From Chryseobacterium sp. W4I1 (GTDB lineage Bacteria > Bacteroidota > Bacteroidia > Flavobacteriales > Weeksellaceae): 64,000 nucleotides of DNA. Positions 9,297 to 18,310 of the stretch are shown here, piece after piece (position 1 is the first letter of the stretch; every line of letters starts with the position of its first letter). Both the position numbers and the translations under genes were made by a program. The notes under the pieces were generated by a model. The model saw only the letters and a program-made list of their open reading frames with translations. It had not been told where the DNA came from and did no database searches. Where the stretch lies: the NCBI RefSeq assembly GCF_030816115.1, contig NZ_JAUSXQ010000001.1:1860001-1924000 (forward strand), read 5' to 3'.

Positions 9297-10550
9297 TTAT
9301 TTTAAAGCGTTTAAAGCATTTTCAAGCTTCGGAAGCATTACTTTGATCTCATCCACAGCCAAACCTCCTACAGAAGCACGGAACCAAGGCTCAGATTTTG
9401 CTTCTCCGAATGCTGAAAACGGAACCAGAGCAACTCCGGCATCATTAATTAAATAGAATACCAGGTCAGAAGAATTTTCAATCACAGACCCGTCGGGTTT
9501 TGTTTTTCCGATATAGTCTAATCTGATCGTAAGGTATAAAGCACCCATGGGTTCTATACTTTCTACAGCCAATCCTTTTCCTTTTAAATCCTGGATTCCA
9601 CCGTGAAGAACTTTTAAGCTTTCTTCTAATTTGCCTTTGAAATCTTCTACGAAAACATTTACATTGTCAGGGTTTTCAAAGAATTTCGCGGTAGCTTCCT
9701 GTTCAGGCTTCGGTGCCCACGCTCCAACGTGTGTCAGCAAGGCTTTCATTTTATCCAAAATGTGAGCCGGACCGAATCCCCATCCTACACGCACTCCCGT
9801 TGCAGCAAGACATTTAGAGATACCGTCGATATAAATAGTATATTCTTTCAGTTCAGGGAAAAGAGAAACCGGATCTACGTGCTGTGCACCGAAAGTAAGG
9901 TTAGAATAGATCTGATCATACATCAGGTACAATGGTTTTTCGTCTGCCCCTCTTTTTTTGTTTTCTTCAAGAACCAGTTCGCAGATATCTGAAAGCTGCT
10001 CTTTTGTAAACATTGTTCCTGTAGGGTTCAGCGGTGAACACAGCGCTAACAAAACTGCACCGCCTAAATGGGGTCTCAGATCGTCTGCTGTAGGAAGGAA
10101 ATTGTTTTCAGGGGTAGTTTTCACCTCTACCGCGTCTGCGGAAGTAAGGTAAGCGTAGTGGTTGTTGTTCCATGATGGTGTAGGATATACTACTTTATCA
10201 CCTTCATCCACAATGGTTTTATATACCGCATAAATCAATGGTCTTGATCCGGCAGTAATTAAAATATCATTCGGTGAATAATCAAGGTTCCATCTGTTTT
10301 TCAGGTCTTTGGAAACCTCTTTTCTTAAAGATAAAAGTCCGTTGGCTGGCGGATAATTTGTCAGATTATTCTGATATGCCTTCTGAATCTCCTCTTTCAG
10401 CAGTGCCGGAATGGGATAGAGATTAGAATTCAAGTCACCAATAGTAAGATTGGCTATCTCTGCTCCTTTTGCTTTTAAATCATTAACTTCATTACCAATT
10501 TTTACGATTTCGGAACCAATCAGGTTCGCCGCTAATTTTGAAACTTTCAC
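9297..10550 (-). CDS. PLP-dependent aminotransferase, class I/II
   Basis: A fold-type I aminotransferase of 417 residues. The Schiff-base lysine is K246 in ISKCLAATGVRVGWG; N175 (PLNPTG), D212 and Y215 (YDQIY) and R254 are the usual cofactor contacts. It most resembles aspartate/aromatic aminotransferases, but the substrate cannot be read from the sequence. It follows the lipoprotein gene upstream after 26 bp and is likely co-transcribed with it and the phosphosugar mutase. Confidence 0.92.
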   Translation of the reverse strand: MKVSKLAANLIGSEIVKIGNEVNDLKAKGAEIANLTIGDLNSNLYPIPALLKEEIQKAYQNNLTNYPPANGLLSLRKEVSKDLKNRWNLDYSPNDILITAGSRPLIYAVYKTIVDEGDKVVYPTPSWNNNHYAYLTSADAVEVKTTPENNFLPTADDLRPHLGGAVLLALCSPLNPTGTMFTKEQLSDICELVLEENKKRGADEKPLYLMYDQIYSNLTFGAQHVDPVSLFPELKEYTIYIDGISKCLAATGVRVGWGFGPAHILDKMKALLTHVGAWAPKPEQEATAKFFENPDNVNVFVEDFKGKLEESLKVLHGGIQDLKGKGLAVESIEPMGALYLTIRLDYIGKTKPDGSVIENSSDLVFYLINDAGVALVPFSAFGEAKSEPWFRASVGGLAVDEIKVMLPKLENALNALK

Positions 10551-10576
10551 TTTATTTTTATTTAAATTTACTAATA

Positions 10577-11479
10577 TTATCTTCTCAAATTAATCCTGCC
10601 TTCTATTTGATCCACCGGTGTATGTGCGTCAAAAGCTGCTATCAGTTCTTTTGCTTTTTTTGCTGTCCGCGAATTCGGATATTTTTTAATGATTCTGCTG
10701 TATTCTTCTTTGGTTTCATCCAGCAATTTCCCCTCTGTTCTGTCATAAGTCGGGGAACTGTCCATTCCAAGAATATAGTCTAACAAATAATCATCATATT
10801 CTCTTTTCGCTTTCTTTATCAACGTGCTTTTAGGAAAATTATTCATAAAATTCTCCCATGCGATCAATCTTTCCCCTAACTCTTCCCAAGTAATCATTAG
10901 ACCACCATTTATAGCATAATTCTCTTTACTGTCATTTGCTAACTGCAGAATATAGCTTTCATAATCAGGAGTCACCTTATTCTTAAATATAGCATAATCA
11001 TATCCATATAACGAATGAATTTCCGAAAGCCCTTCTCCCATAACACGAAATTCAAGACCTGCTTTGCTCAGTTCACCGGCAATCTTTTTTACGCTGTCCG
11101 GCAAATGATAAGTATCCGGCTCATTGGTATGGTAATCAGTATATTGATACAGTATATCTGCATGTAAAACATTCAAACATTCTGTATACTTTGTTCTTAC
11201 TTTGACATAATCTTCGTATAATCTGTCGTTTTGTTCAGGGCTGTTTACTGCAATTTCCTTATCAGTTTTAGCCTTATACCATTGAAGAGCGGCAATATAA
11301 TCCTCAGTTTTGTTAGCTGTTGAACAAGCTGTATCAATAGGCTTAAACAGATCTTCTTTTATTTCTGCTTTAGTCATTGAATCATTCGTTATTTTTGTTT
11401 CCGGTACTTTCTGTACTTCTTTTTTACAGGAAAAAACAAGTAAAGAGAGCATAGAGACTGCTACAATCTTTTTTATCAT
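10577..11479 (-). CDS. Lipoprotein with C-terminal TPR-like helices
   Basis: A 300-residue protein with lipobox LVFSC (Cys18). The mature part is helical; the C-terminal third has spaced motifs such as NNFPKSTLIKKAKREYDDY and KKYPNSRTAKKAKELI, which look like YfiO/BamD-type tetratricopeptide turns. I do not recognise a named family. It lies 17 bp behind the phosphosugar mutase and 26 bp ahead of the aminotransferase, so it is in an operon with enzymes; no functional link is evident. Confidence 0.75.
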   Translation of the reverse strand: MIKKIVAVSMLSLLVFSCKKEVQKVPETKITNDSMTKAEIKEDLFKPIDTACSTANKTEDYIAALQWYKAKTDKEIAVNSPEQNDRLYEDYVKVRTKYTECLNVLHADILYQYTDYHTNEPDTYHLPDSVKKIAGELSKAGLEFRVMGEGLSEIHSLYGYDYAIFKNKVTPDYESYILQLANDSKENYAINGGLMITWEELGERLIAWENFMNNFPKSTLIKKAKREYDDYLLDYILGMDSSPTYDRTEGKLLDETKEEYSRIIKKYPNSRTAKKAKELIAAFDAHTPVDQIEGRINLRR

Positions 11480-11496
11480 CTTCTGCAGACGGGAAA

Positions 11497-13212
11497 TTAA
11501 TCTAATTTCAAATCTTTTCTTACGTCCTCGATTTTAGCTTCTAATGATTTCAGTTTATCTTTAAAATCTGCTTCAGAAGTAATGGTATCTTTTACAGAAA
11601 TATAAAATTTAATTTTCGGTTCAGTTCCTGAAGGTCTTACACAGACTTTAGTCCCATCCTGGGTATAATAAATCAGCACATTCGATTTTGGAATGTCGTT
11701 CATTACTTTGGTTTCGTTGCTTGAAATATTTAAGCTGGTCTGTTCTTTATAATCTTTCACTTCTTCAACTAAAGATCCTGCCAATTCTTTTGGTGGATTT
11801 TCGCGGAAGTTTTTCATCATGTTCTGGATCTCTTCAGCACCTTCTTTTCCTTTTCTGACGATATTCACCAGTCCTTCATAATACATTCCCAGATCTTTGT
11901 AGATCTCGATCATATACTGGTACATTGTTTTGCCATTAGCTTTGCACCATGCTGCAATTTCACAGGCTAAAACGATACTTCCACATGAATCTTTATCACG
12001 GACAAAATCTCCGGTCATAAAACCAAAACTTTCTTCGCCACCGCAGATGAATTTCTCTTTTCCTTCCGCTTCACGGATCATTTTTCCTATCCATTTGAAT
12101 CCGGTAAGTCCTGATTTACACTGAACTCCAAACTTCTGAGCAATATCAAAGAAAATATCTGAAGTTACAATCGTGGAACCAATAAATTCTTTTCCTGTGA
12201 TTTTGCCCAGCTTTCTCCATTCATTTAAAATATAATAAGTAAGGATCGTATTGGTTTGATTACCATTAAGAAGCTGCATTTCTCCATCAAGGTTTCTTAC
12301 GGCAATTCCCAATCTATCCCCATCCGGATCTGTTCCAATCACGATGTCTGCATTGGTAATTCTTGCCAGATCCAATGCCATTTCCAGTGCTGCAGGCTCT
12401 TCCGGGTTCGGAGATTCTACCGTGGTAAAATTACCGCTTGGAATCATCTGTTCTTTGACAAGATCTATCTTTTTGAATCCTGCTTTTTCCAAAGCCTTTG
12501 GAACCGTAGTATAAGTTGTTCCGTGGATAGAGGTAAAAACAATATTTAAATTTTCTTTTCCAACATTCTGATAGGTTGAGTTTTCAATACAGGCATCAAT
12601 ATACACATCATCCTGCTCTTCTCCTATCCATTCGATCAGGTCATCATTTCCGTTGAATTTAATTTCGTCAAATTTCACAGAATAGACTTCATTGATGATC
12701 GCTTCATCATGTGGCGGAACAATCTGTGCACCATCGTTCCAATATACTTTATAACCGTTGTATTCAGGTGGATTGTGCGATGCTGTTAATACAATTCCTC
12801 CATTACATTTTTTGTCTCTTACAGTAAAAGACAGTTCCGGGGTTGGTCTGTGATCTTTGAAAAGAAGCACTTTAATTCCATTAGCTGTTAAGACATCAGC
12901 AACCAGTTTCCCGAATTCTTTTGAATTGTGGCGAACGTCATAAGCAATAGCTACTTTGATCTCTTCTCCTTTAAACTGCTGAAGCATATAATTGGCCAGT
13001 CCCTGTGTAGCCTGTCCTAATGTATATTTATTCAAGCGGTTGGTTCCTACTCCCATGACACCTCTCATTCCTCCTGTACCAAATTCAAGCTCTCTGTAGA
13101 AAGAATCTTCCAGATCCGGAGAATTGCTGTCGATTAATACCTGTACGGCATCTTTTGTTTCTTTATCGAATGTATCACTTAACCAAAGTTGCGCTTTTTC
13201 TAATGTTGTCAT
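11497..13212 (-). CDS. Phospho-sugar mutase (phosphoglucomutase/phosphomannomutase)
   Basis: An alpha-D-phosphohexomutase of 571 residues that moves phosphate between C1 and C6 of glucose or mannose phosphates. The four family sites are present: TASHNPPEYNGYK (143-155, phosphoserine S145), metal loop DPDGDR (295-300), sugar-specificity loop GGEESFG, and phosphate-binding RPSGTEPK near the C-terminus. GEES with this length fits the PgcA-like group active on both glucose and mannose phosphates. It heads a run of five minus-strand genes ending in kdsB. Confidence 0.95.
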   Translation of the reverse strand: MTTLEKAQLWLSDTFDKETKDAVQVLIDSNSPDLEDSFYRELEFGTGGMRGVMGVGTNRLNKYTLGQATQGLANYMLQQFKGEEIKVAIAYDVRHNSKEFGKLVADVLTANGIKVLLFKDHRPTPELSFTVRDKKCNGGIVLTASHNPPEYNGYKVYWNDGAQIVPPHDEAIINEVYSVKFDEIKFNGNDDLIEWIGEEQDDVYIDACIENSTYQNVGKENLNIVFTSIHGTTYTTVPKALEKAGFKKIDLVKEQMIPSGNFTTVESPNPEEPAALEMALDLARITNADIVIGTDPDGDRLGIAVRNLDGEMQLLNGNQTNTILTYYILNEWRKLGKITGKEFIGSTIVTSDIFFDIAQKFGVQCKSGLTGFKWIGKMIREAEGKEKFICGGEESFGFMTGDFVRDKDSCGSIVLACEIAAWCKANGKTMYQYMIEIYKDLGMYYEGLVNIVRKGKEGAEEIQNMMKNFRENPPKELAGSLVEEVKDYKEQTSLNISSNETKVMNDIPKSNVLIYYTQDGTKVCVRPSGTEPKIKFYISVKDTITSEADFKDKLKSLEAKIEDVRKDLKLD

Positions 13213-13307
13213 ATTTGTATTTCGTTCTTTTATAATTTGTAAAGTTCTAATTCTAAGTTTAGCAGTTTCTATAGTAACTTCCCTCCTTTATCCTCTCTCT
13301 TCTTTTA

Positions 13308-14009
13308 TTACTCCAGTTTTTTATTCTCAACGCGAGCCTGCTTATCAATTTTAAAGGCACGAATCGGGTTGTTGTAATAAATAAATTTTGCCGTATTCTG
13401 AATATTTCCTTTTAAAGAATCCTTTACATTAACTTCTGCGTAGTTTCCGTTTTTAGAATCGATATTCAGGTTTTCTATTTTCCAGTAGGGAGCAATCAGA
13501 CTTGCTGTGTCTGAGATCTTTATCACTGCATCTTTAGTCAGTCCTAAAAAGTTGGCTCTGCTTTTATTCTGCATATCCACTTCTGCTCTTCTTGTGTTCA
13601 CCGAACCCATAAAAGTAGCATAATTTTTTAAATTAAGCCTAAAATTATCGGTCTTTATTTCGCTGGAAATATTCATTTCCACAGAATCTGCAACCGCCAC
13701 TTTTTCAAGATTATATTTTGAATAGATCGTTACATTATAGAAATCTACGCCTTTAGTTCCTCTTTTTTCCTTGATAAAAAGAGTTTTGTCTTTTACATCC
13801 ACATCCAGATTGCTAGCTACGTTGGGATAGGTTTCGATTTCCACAAAATTTTTGTTTCCTCTGGCATAAAATACACGAAATTTTCCTTCCAGATCCAGAT
13901 TCACAAATTCTGAAACATCCACATCTTTCCTTTCAATATTTCCTTTTGGAGACACTTTTCCACAGGAAACTGCCGCTAGAAGCAGACTTATGTATAATAT
14001 TTTTTTCAT
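13308..14009 (-). CDS. GIN-domain (DUF2807) lipoprotein
   Basis: A 233-residue protein with lipobox AVSC (Cys16) and a mature region of regular short beta strands ending in turns, typical of the DUF2807 'head GIN' beta-solenoid family of Bacteroidetes. The start of the domain shows the usual layout: DVSEFVNLDLEGKFRVFYA, then IETYPNVASNLDVDV. The biochemical role is unknown; surface or periplasmic location follows from the lipid anchor. It lies 3 bp behind the DUF3667 gene and is surely co-transcribed with it. Confidence 0.88.
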   Translation of the reverse strand: MKKILYISLLLAAVSCGKVSPKGNIERKDVDVSEFVNLDLEGKFRVFYARGNKNFVEIETYPNVASNLDVDVKDKTLFIKEKRGTKGVDFYNVTIYSKYNLEKVAVADSVEMNISSEIKTDNFRLNLKNYATFMGSVNTRRAEVDMQNKSRANFLGLTKDAVIKISDTASLIAPYWKIENLNIDSKNGNYAEVNVKDSLKGNIQNTAKFIYYNNPIRAFKIDKQARVENKKLE

Positions 14010-14012
14010 TCT

Positions 14013-14747
14013 TTAACTTAAAATATTTTTATATAGAAGTGCAATTATAAGCAGGCACTCTATTCCCATTAAAATATAAAACACTAATAATCTCCACCAT
14101 AAACCCAGCTTTGGATAGCTTTCTTTAAAGGCATTCCAATAAGTAAAGGCAGGAAATACGACACAACTAAAAACAATAATTTTATCTATTATACTAAAGA
14201 TTTTAGATAACGGCTTAAATACAGCAACGATACTTACCAGATCATCAAGCAATAATAGCGTTAGAATTCCTGAAAGGCTTACTGATGCCATAATAATATG
14301 CTCTGCAAAATTCAATTTAATACGTTTAAAAAGAATCCATGCATTTAAGGCTAACAAAGGGATCAATACAAATAAAATCGTTTTAGAATATTTCGAGAAA
14401 ACATCTATCACTTTTGTGCTGCCTTCAGGAATTTCATTCGGGTTGAGATCCAGATAGAGATGCATTGCCAATACATTAAATCCAAATAAAATAAGCAGTA
14501 AAGAAAATAAGTTGTAATATTTAATCCGTTTCCCTGAAATATAATCCATTCCCATTCTTCCGGGTCCAAGCAAAACATGTTTTAAAGTCCGGAAAAACTT
14601 CGCTTCTACATGCCAGACCGAGCCTAAAATATCACTTTTGATAAGAGAACGTGAAGTTATTCTTGCGGTGTTGGATTTTTGTCCGCAATGAGGACAAAAC
14701 TCATCGGAAATTTCATGACCGCAGTTCAAACAACTTTTTTTGTTCAT
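14013..14747 (-). CDS. DUF3667 membrane protein with zinc ribbon
   Basis: A 244-residue protein. The N-terminus is a zinc ribbon (C6, C9, C18 and C21, spaced CxxC...CPHC), followed by a DUF3667 region containing TLKHVLLGPGRMGMDYISGK and about five membrane helices over the last 160 residues. The function is unknown. It heads a two-gene operon with the GIN-domain lipoprotein; a promoter with an inverted repeat lies about 75 bases upstream. Confidence 0.88.
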   Translation of the reverse strand: MNKKSCLNCGHEISDEFCPHCGQKSNTARITSRSLIKSDILGSVWHVEAKFFRTLKHVLLGPGRMGMDYISGKRIKYYNLFSLLLILFGFNVLAMHLYLDLNPNEIPEGSTKVIDVFSKYSKTILFVLIPLLALNAWILFKRIKLNFAEHIIMASVSLSGILTLLLLDDLVSIVAVFKPLSKIFSIIDKIIVFSCVVFPAFTYWNAFKESYPKLGLWWRLLVFYILMGIECLLIIALLYKNILS

Positions 14748-14802
14748 GCAAAATCAATACATTTTATTTTCGCCTGTAATCAGATGTTCCCAGTTGTTAC
14801 GT

Positions 14803-14837
14803 TTTGTACCACTCTTGTCAATTACGGTACAAATATA
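14803..14837 (-). promoter_or_regulatory. Promoter of the DUF3667 operon with operator-like inverted repeat
   Basis: On the minus strand the -7 box TATATTTG (14837-14830) overlaps one arm of an 8-bp perfect inverted repeat (TTTGTACC at 14803-14810 with GGTACAAA at 14826-14833). The spacing, with arm centres 23 bases (about two helix turns) apart, suits binding of a dimeric regulator at the transcription start. The rest of the 14748-15135 gap shows only a terminator. Confidence 0.5.
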
Positions 14838-15076
14838 ATTAAAAAAGGCTTTTAAAAGCAGTCCGTGCTTATGTTTTCTATTAGTTTTTCACACTTTTGA
14901 TACTGCTGTTTTTTGATTTGTTGACTTTTTTAATAATGATTTATTGTTTTCTTAATTGCACAACATTTTAATCCTTGTGTTAAAAACTATTCGTTACATT
15001 TCTATCGTTGAAATTTTGTATTCAAAAATATATTTCTTGTGAAAGTACCCTTAACTCTTATCTTTTTCAATAAAAA

Positions 15077-15103
15077 TCCCTAAAAGTTGAGAGCTTTTAG
15101 GGA
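15077..15103 (-). terminator. Terminator after the glycosyltransferase operon
   Basis: A 10-bp stem TCCCTAAAAG/CTTTTAGGGA with 7-base loop, followed on the minus strand by a T run. Confidence 0.85.
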
Positions 15104-15135
15104 AATTTTATATGTTGATAATTTTATTTAACGTA

Positions 15136-16086
15136 TTAAATCACTTCATCAATATTGTAATTCTTATGTTCTCTGTTGGTTCTGATGATCATTTCTCCTA
15201 AGAATCCGGCTATAAAAAGCAATGTTCCCATCAGCATCATCGTTAAGGCAATAAAAAACCATGGATTATTGGTAATCAGATGTCCATAAATTCCTCTTGC
15301 CACATCAATCAGTTTTGAAACGCCCAACCAAAGTGCAGACAGAAAACCTACGATAAACATAACCGTTCCTACCGCTCCGAAGAAATGCATAGGTCTTCCT
15401 CCGAACCTGCTTACAAACCAAAGGGTTACCAGATCCAGGAAACCTCTGATAAATCTTTCGGTTCCGAATTTTGAGGTTCCGTAAGGTCTCGCCTGATGCT
15501 GTACCTCTTTTTCAGTTATTCTTCTGAATCCCGCATTGGCAGCCAATACTGGAATATAACGGTGCATATCTCCATACACATCGATTGATTTTACGACCTG
15601 TTTTTTGTACGCTTTCAGGCCACAGTTGAAATCGTGGAGATAAACTCCCGACACTTTTCTAGCTGCTGCATTGAATAGTTTTGACGGAACATTTTTCGTC
15701 ATTACGTTGTCAAAACGTTTCTTTTTCCAGCCTGAAACAATATCATAGTTATCTTCGACAACCATTTTATAAAGTTCAGGAATTTCTTCCGGGAAATCCT
15801 GTAAATCAGCATCCATTGTGATCACCACGTCTCCGTTTGCTCTTTCAAAAGCTGCATGAAGGGCCTGAGATTTTCCGTAATTCCTGGAAAATTTGATAGC
15901 GTGGATCTGAGGGTGCTGAACCTTCATATTTTCAATAATGCTCCACGAAAGGTCTGTACTTCCGTCATCTACAAACCAGATTTCATAGGATAAGCTGTTT
16001 GAATAACAAACGTTATCAATCCTTGAAAAAAGCTGCTCCAGAGAGTCCTCTTCGTTTAATAACGGAATAACTATAGATAAATTCAT
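15136..16086 (-). CDS. GT2-family membrane glycosyltransferase (DPM1/ArnC-like)
   Basis: Inverting glycosyltransferase, 316 residues, acting at the cytoplasmic face of the inner membrane. The GT-A domain holds IPLLNEEDSL, VDDGST (39-44), DADLQD (92-97) and the conserved QHQARPYGTSKFG region. Two membrane helices close the protein (about 228-252 and 272-297). The layout matches polyprenyl-phosphate sugar synthases such as ArnC or GtrB; the sugar is unknown. It is preceded by a DUF4199 gene 16 bp upstream. Confidence 0.92.
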   Translation of the reverse strand: MNLSIVIPLLNEEDSLEQLFSRIDNVCYSNSLSYEIWFVDDGSTDLSWSIIENMKVQHPQIHAIKFSRNYGKSQALHAAFERANGDVVITMDADLQDFPEEIPELYKMVVEDNYDIVSGWKKKRFDNVMTKNVPSKLFNAAARKVSGVYLHDFNCGLKAYKKQVVKSIDVYGDMHRYIPVLAANAGFRRITEKEVQHQARPYGTSKFGTERFIRGFLDLVTLWFVSRFGGRPMHFFGAVGTVMFIVGFLSALWLGVSKLIDVARGIYGHLITNNPWFFIALTMMLMGTLLFIAGFLGEMIIRTNREHKNYNIDEVI

Positions 16087-16102
16087 TTAATTTTAATAAA
16101 AA

Positions 16103-16702
16103 TTATTCTTGATTTTCTGTTTCTTCGTAAACTGTTCTTGTTCTGAAAAACGCTCCGAAAAACACCGACAAAACTACGTAAAATATAAGAATTGCTGCAA
16201 AATATCCTGAAAAATGACTTGCAGTAAGCATATCTTTTCCTTTAATGGCTTCGGGAGAAAAACTTGGCAGTCTTTCTTTGTATTTCTGATCCAATTCATC
16301 AATATCTTTCTGATGTTTCATGATCTTTCTTGCAGACTGATATTCAGTGTCTAATTCTTTTTTCTGTCTCTGTACATATTGGTAATTCAGAAGTTTTTTT
16401 ACATTGGGATCTACAAAATTAAGAAAAGCATACATACTGAAAATGGAAAGAATTCCTCCGATAAACATGGGAACGAATGCTCTTGAGAATGCATCTTTGA
16501 AAGATACTATTCTATTTTTGTTCCAGAAGGTTTTTACAGACCAGAAAGCTGCTCCCGCATAAATTATCGGAAGAACGAAGGCGTTGATTTTCAGCGAAGT
16601 TTCAAAGTAATTGATTCCCGAGAAAAAGAAATAAGCTACAAAAAAAATGATCATTGTAGCGATAAAAAGTATAATTCCTAGTGTTGATGGACTTTTCGTC
16701 AT
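16103..16702 (-). CDS. DUF4199 membrane protein
   Basis: A 199-residue protein with four membrane helices: two at the N-terminus (about 9-31 and 38-57), one around 76-94, and one at 164-186. A charged coiled segment (about 105-150) lies between the third and fourth. This is the DUF4199 pattern of Bacteroidetes. It is in an operon with the downstream GT2 glycosyltransferase, a pairing I have seen often in this group, so a role in delivering or organising the lipid-linked sugar is plausible but unproven. Confidence 0.85.
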   Translation of the reverse strand: MTKSPSTLGIILFIATMIIFFVAYFFFSGINYFETSLKINAFVLPIIYAGAAFWSVKTFWNKNRIVSFKDAFSRAFVPMFIGGILSIFSMYAFLNFVDPNVKKLLNYQYVQRQKKELDTEYQSARKIMKHQKDIDELDQKYKERLPSFSPEAIKGKDMLTASHFSGYFAAILIFYVVLSVFFGAFFRTRTVYEETENQE

Positions 16703-16800
16703 GTTAGATTTTTTAAAAAAAGTTGAAAAATTATTGCTCTAAATTCCAGCCGTTTAGCCTTATTAGCGCATTTTTTCGACTAATTTTCTTTAATAATATT

Positions 16801-16829
16801 TTGAAGTTTATAAATTATTCCTACCTTTG
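16801..16829 (+). promoter_or_regulatory. Promoter of the SRP RNA gene
   Basis: TTG (16801-16803), 18 bases, TACCTTTG (16822-16829): a full consensus match placed about 5 bases before the first paired base of the RNA. Confidence 0.8.
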
Positions 16830-16833
16830 CAAC

Positions 16834-16926
16834 GGCAAGTCCTAAACAACCAGCTCCTGAGAACCCTCCAGGGTGGGAACGCAGCAAAGGTAATTGGTCG
16901 TAGCGGTGTGATTTAGGTAGCTTGCC
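16834..16926 (+). ncRNA. ffs: Signal recognition particle RNA, small bacterial type
   Basis: This is the RNA core of the particle that, with Ffh, targets membrane proteins to the translocon. The ends pair (GGCAAG at 16834-16839 with CTTGCC at 16921-16926) as do AGTCCTAAA and TTTAGGTAGCT just inside. The tip carries the conserved asymmetric-loop and tetraloop region CCTCCAGGGTGGGAACGCAG. A run of nine T follows at once, so the closing stem also ends transcription. A consensus promoter precedes it. Length is about 93 nt; a minus-strand reading frame across it is spurious. Confidence 0.93.
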
Positions 16927-17034
16927 ATTTTTTTTTATTTTAAGTTGAAGTAAGGTAATTGAAAAATTATCTTTTTTTGTTTCTATACTTTTCAACATAT
17001 TCATTTTCATTTTAAAATTACCTTTATTCTTTAT

Positions 17035-17721
17035 TTAAAATTCAAACTCCTCTCCTAATTTAGGAAGAACAAGTTCTACATTTTTATCAGCAAAATGCTT
17101 TAATGCACTTTCATGGTTAATCTCAATGGCAGGGAAAGTATCGAAATGACATCCGATCACTTTTGGAGTTTTCAATAATTCTGCTGCTGCAAAAGAAGCT
17201 TTTCTGGGGCACATTGTGTAGTGGCTTCCAATGGGAAGGATAGACAGGTCAATCTTTCCGAAAAGTCTTGGGAAAAGCTCCATATCCGCCATGACTCCGG
17301 TATCTCCGGCCATATAGATATTCTTACCTTCAGGAAGTCTGAAAATATATCCTACAGGAACACCTCCATAGCTTCCATCCGGGAAGGAACTGGTATGGTG
17401 AGCCGGTACCATGGAAATTTTAAGATCCTCGATTTTTGCTGATCCTCCTAAGTTCACATCGTTTTTATTCTTTGCGGTCTTGAAGTAAGCGCAGATCTCA
17501 GGAACGGCAATCACCGTAGCTTCCGGGTGAAACTGCAATACTTCTTCCACATCAGCAATATGATCGCCGTGTGCATGAGTCAGTAAGATATAATCGATCT
17601 TCTGAGCCGATATATCGAAGCCAGATTCGGCTTTTTTGTAATTGTAAAAAGGATCACTTAAAATTGTTTTGTCTTTGTATGTAAACAAAAAACAGTTTTG
17701 TCCTAAAAATTGTATTTTCAT
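17035..17721 (-). CDS. UPF0173 metal-dependent hydrolase (metallo-beta-lactamase fold)
   Basis: A 228-residue cytoplasmic hydrolase. The metal-binding motif THAHGDH is at 48-54; further ligands are in MVPAHHTSS and YMAGDTGVM, and CHFDTFPAI closes the site. The layout is that of the UPF0173/YtkL group, whose natural substrate is not known. It is separated by 127 bp from the AHSA1-domain gene upstream. Confidence 0.92.
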   Translation of the reverse strand: MKIQFLGQNCFLFTYKDKTILSDPFYNYKKAESGFDISAQKIDYILLTHAHGDHIADVEEVLQFHPEATVIAVPEICAYFKTAKNKNDVNLGGSAKIEDLKISMVPAHHTSSFPDGSYGGVPVGYIFRLPEGKNIYMAGDTGVMADMELFPRLFGKIDLSILPIGSHYTMCPRKASFAAAELLKTPKVIGCHFDTFPAIEINHESALKHFADKNVELVLPKLGEEFEF

Positions 17722-17848
17722 TTTTAATTGATTTTTTAATTATCACTTTTATTCTGCCAGCTTTATGCAAAGTCTGCTATAAATTTTTCACAAAGCGGAT
17801 TTTTTATAGAGCGTAAGAGATTACCCTCAGAACAGCTTAAAAGTCATA

Positions 17849-18295
17849 TTATTTCTGTGGAAATTTATCTTCAATCAGGTTCAGTTTGATCCCATGCTCT
17901 AGATAGGCTTTACAGCCGTCTAAAACTGTAGTAAAACCGCCTGTATTATCATTAACTACTCTCAGAAGGTCTTCCCCTGTCTGGGCAAAACCATAGCTTT
18001 TAATGATAACCAAAGTTCCCTTTTCCATTTCTCTGAATTCATAGTCTACATTTACTGCAGGATCTCCCCATTCTGTTTTTATCAGCTGATTGGAAATGAT
18101 TTCATGAACTTTTACAACGGATTTTGCACCATACATCTCCCAATCCCAGGTTACAGTCTGACCTGCTTCCAGTTTTCCGGTAGATTTCGTAAACCAGAAA
18201 TTGGTTGTCACTTCAGGATTGACAAATGCTTCAAAAACCTCTTCAACAGGTTTCCTGATAAGCATCTGAGCTTGAACATAGGTATTTGAACTCAT
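17849..18295 (-). CDS. SRPBCC / AHSA1-domain protein
   Basis: A 148-residue protein of the START-like helix-grip fold. Typical pieces are QAQMLIRKPVEEVFEAFVNP (8-27), TTNFWFTKSTGKLEAGQTVTW and the C-terminal NTGGFTTVLDGCKAYLEHG helix. Such proteins bind small hydrophobic ligands or Hsp90-like partners. It lies 15 bp after menA and is likely co-transcribed with it, although no role in menaquinone synthesis is known. Confidence 0.88.
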   Translation of the reverse strand: MSSNTYVQAQMLIRKPVEEVFEAFVNPEVTTNFWFTKSTGKLEAGQTVTWDWEMYGAKSVVKVHEIISNQLIKTEWGDPAVNVDYEFREMEKGTLVIIKSYGFAQTGEDLLRVVNDNTGGFTTVLDGCKAYLEHGIKLNLIEDKFPQK

Positions 18296-18310
18296 AGTAA
18301 TGGAATTTAT

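Noticed and set aside
16780-17010. Minus-strand frame of 76 codons
   Set aside because: It runs antisense through the SRP RNA gene and its terminator; the open frame is by chance.
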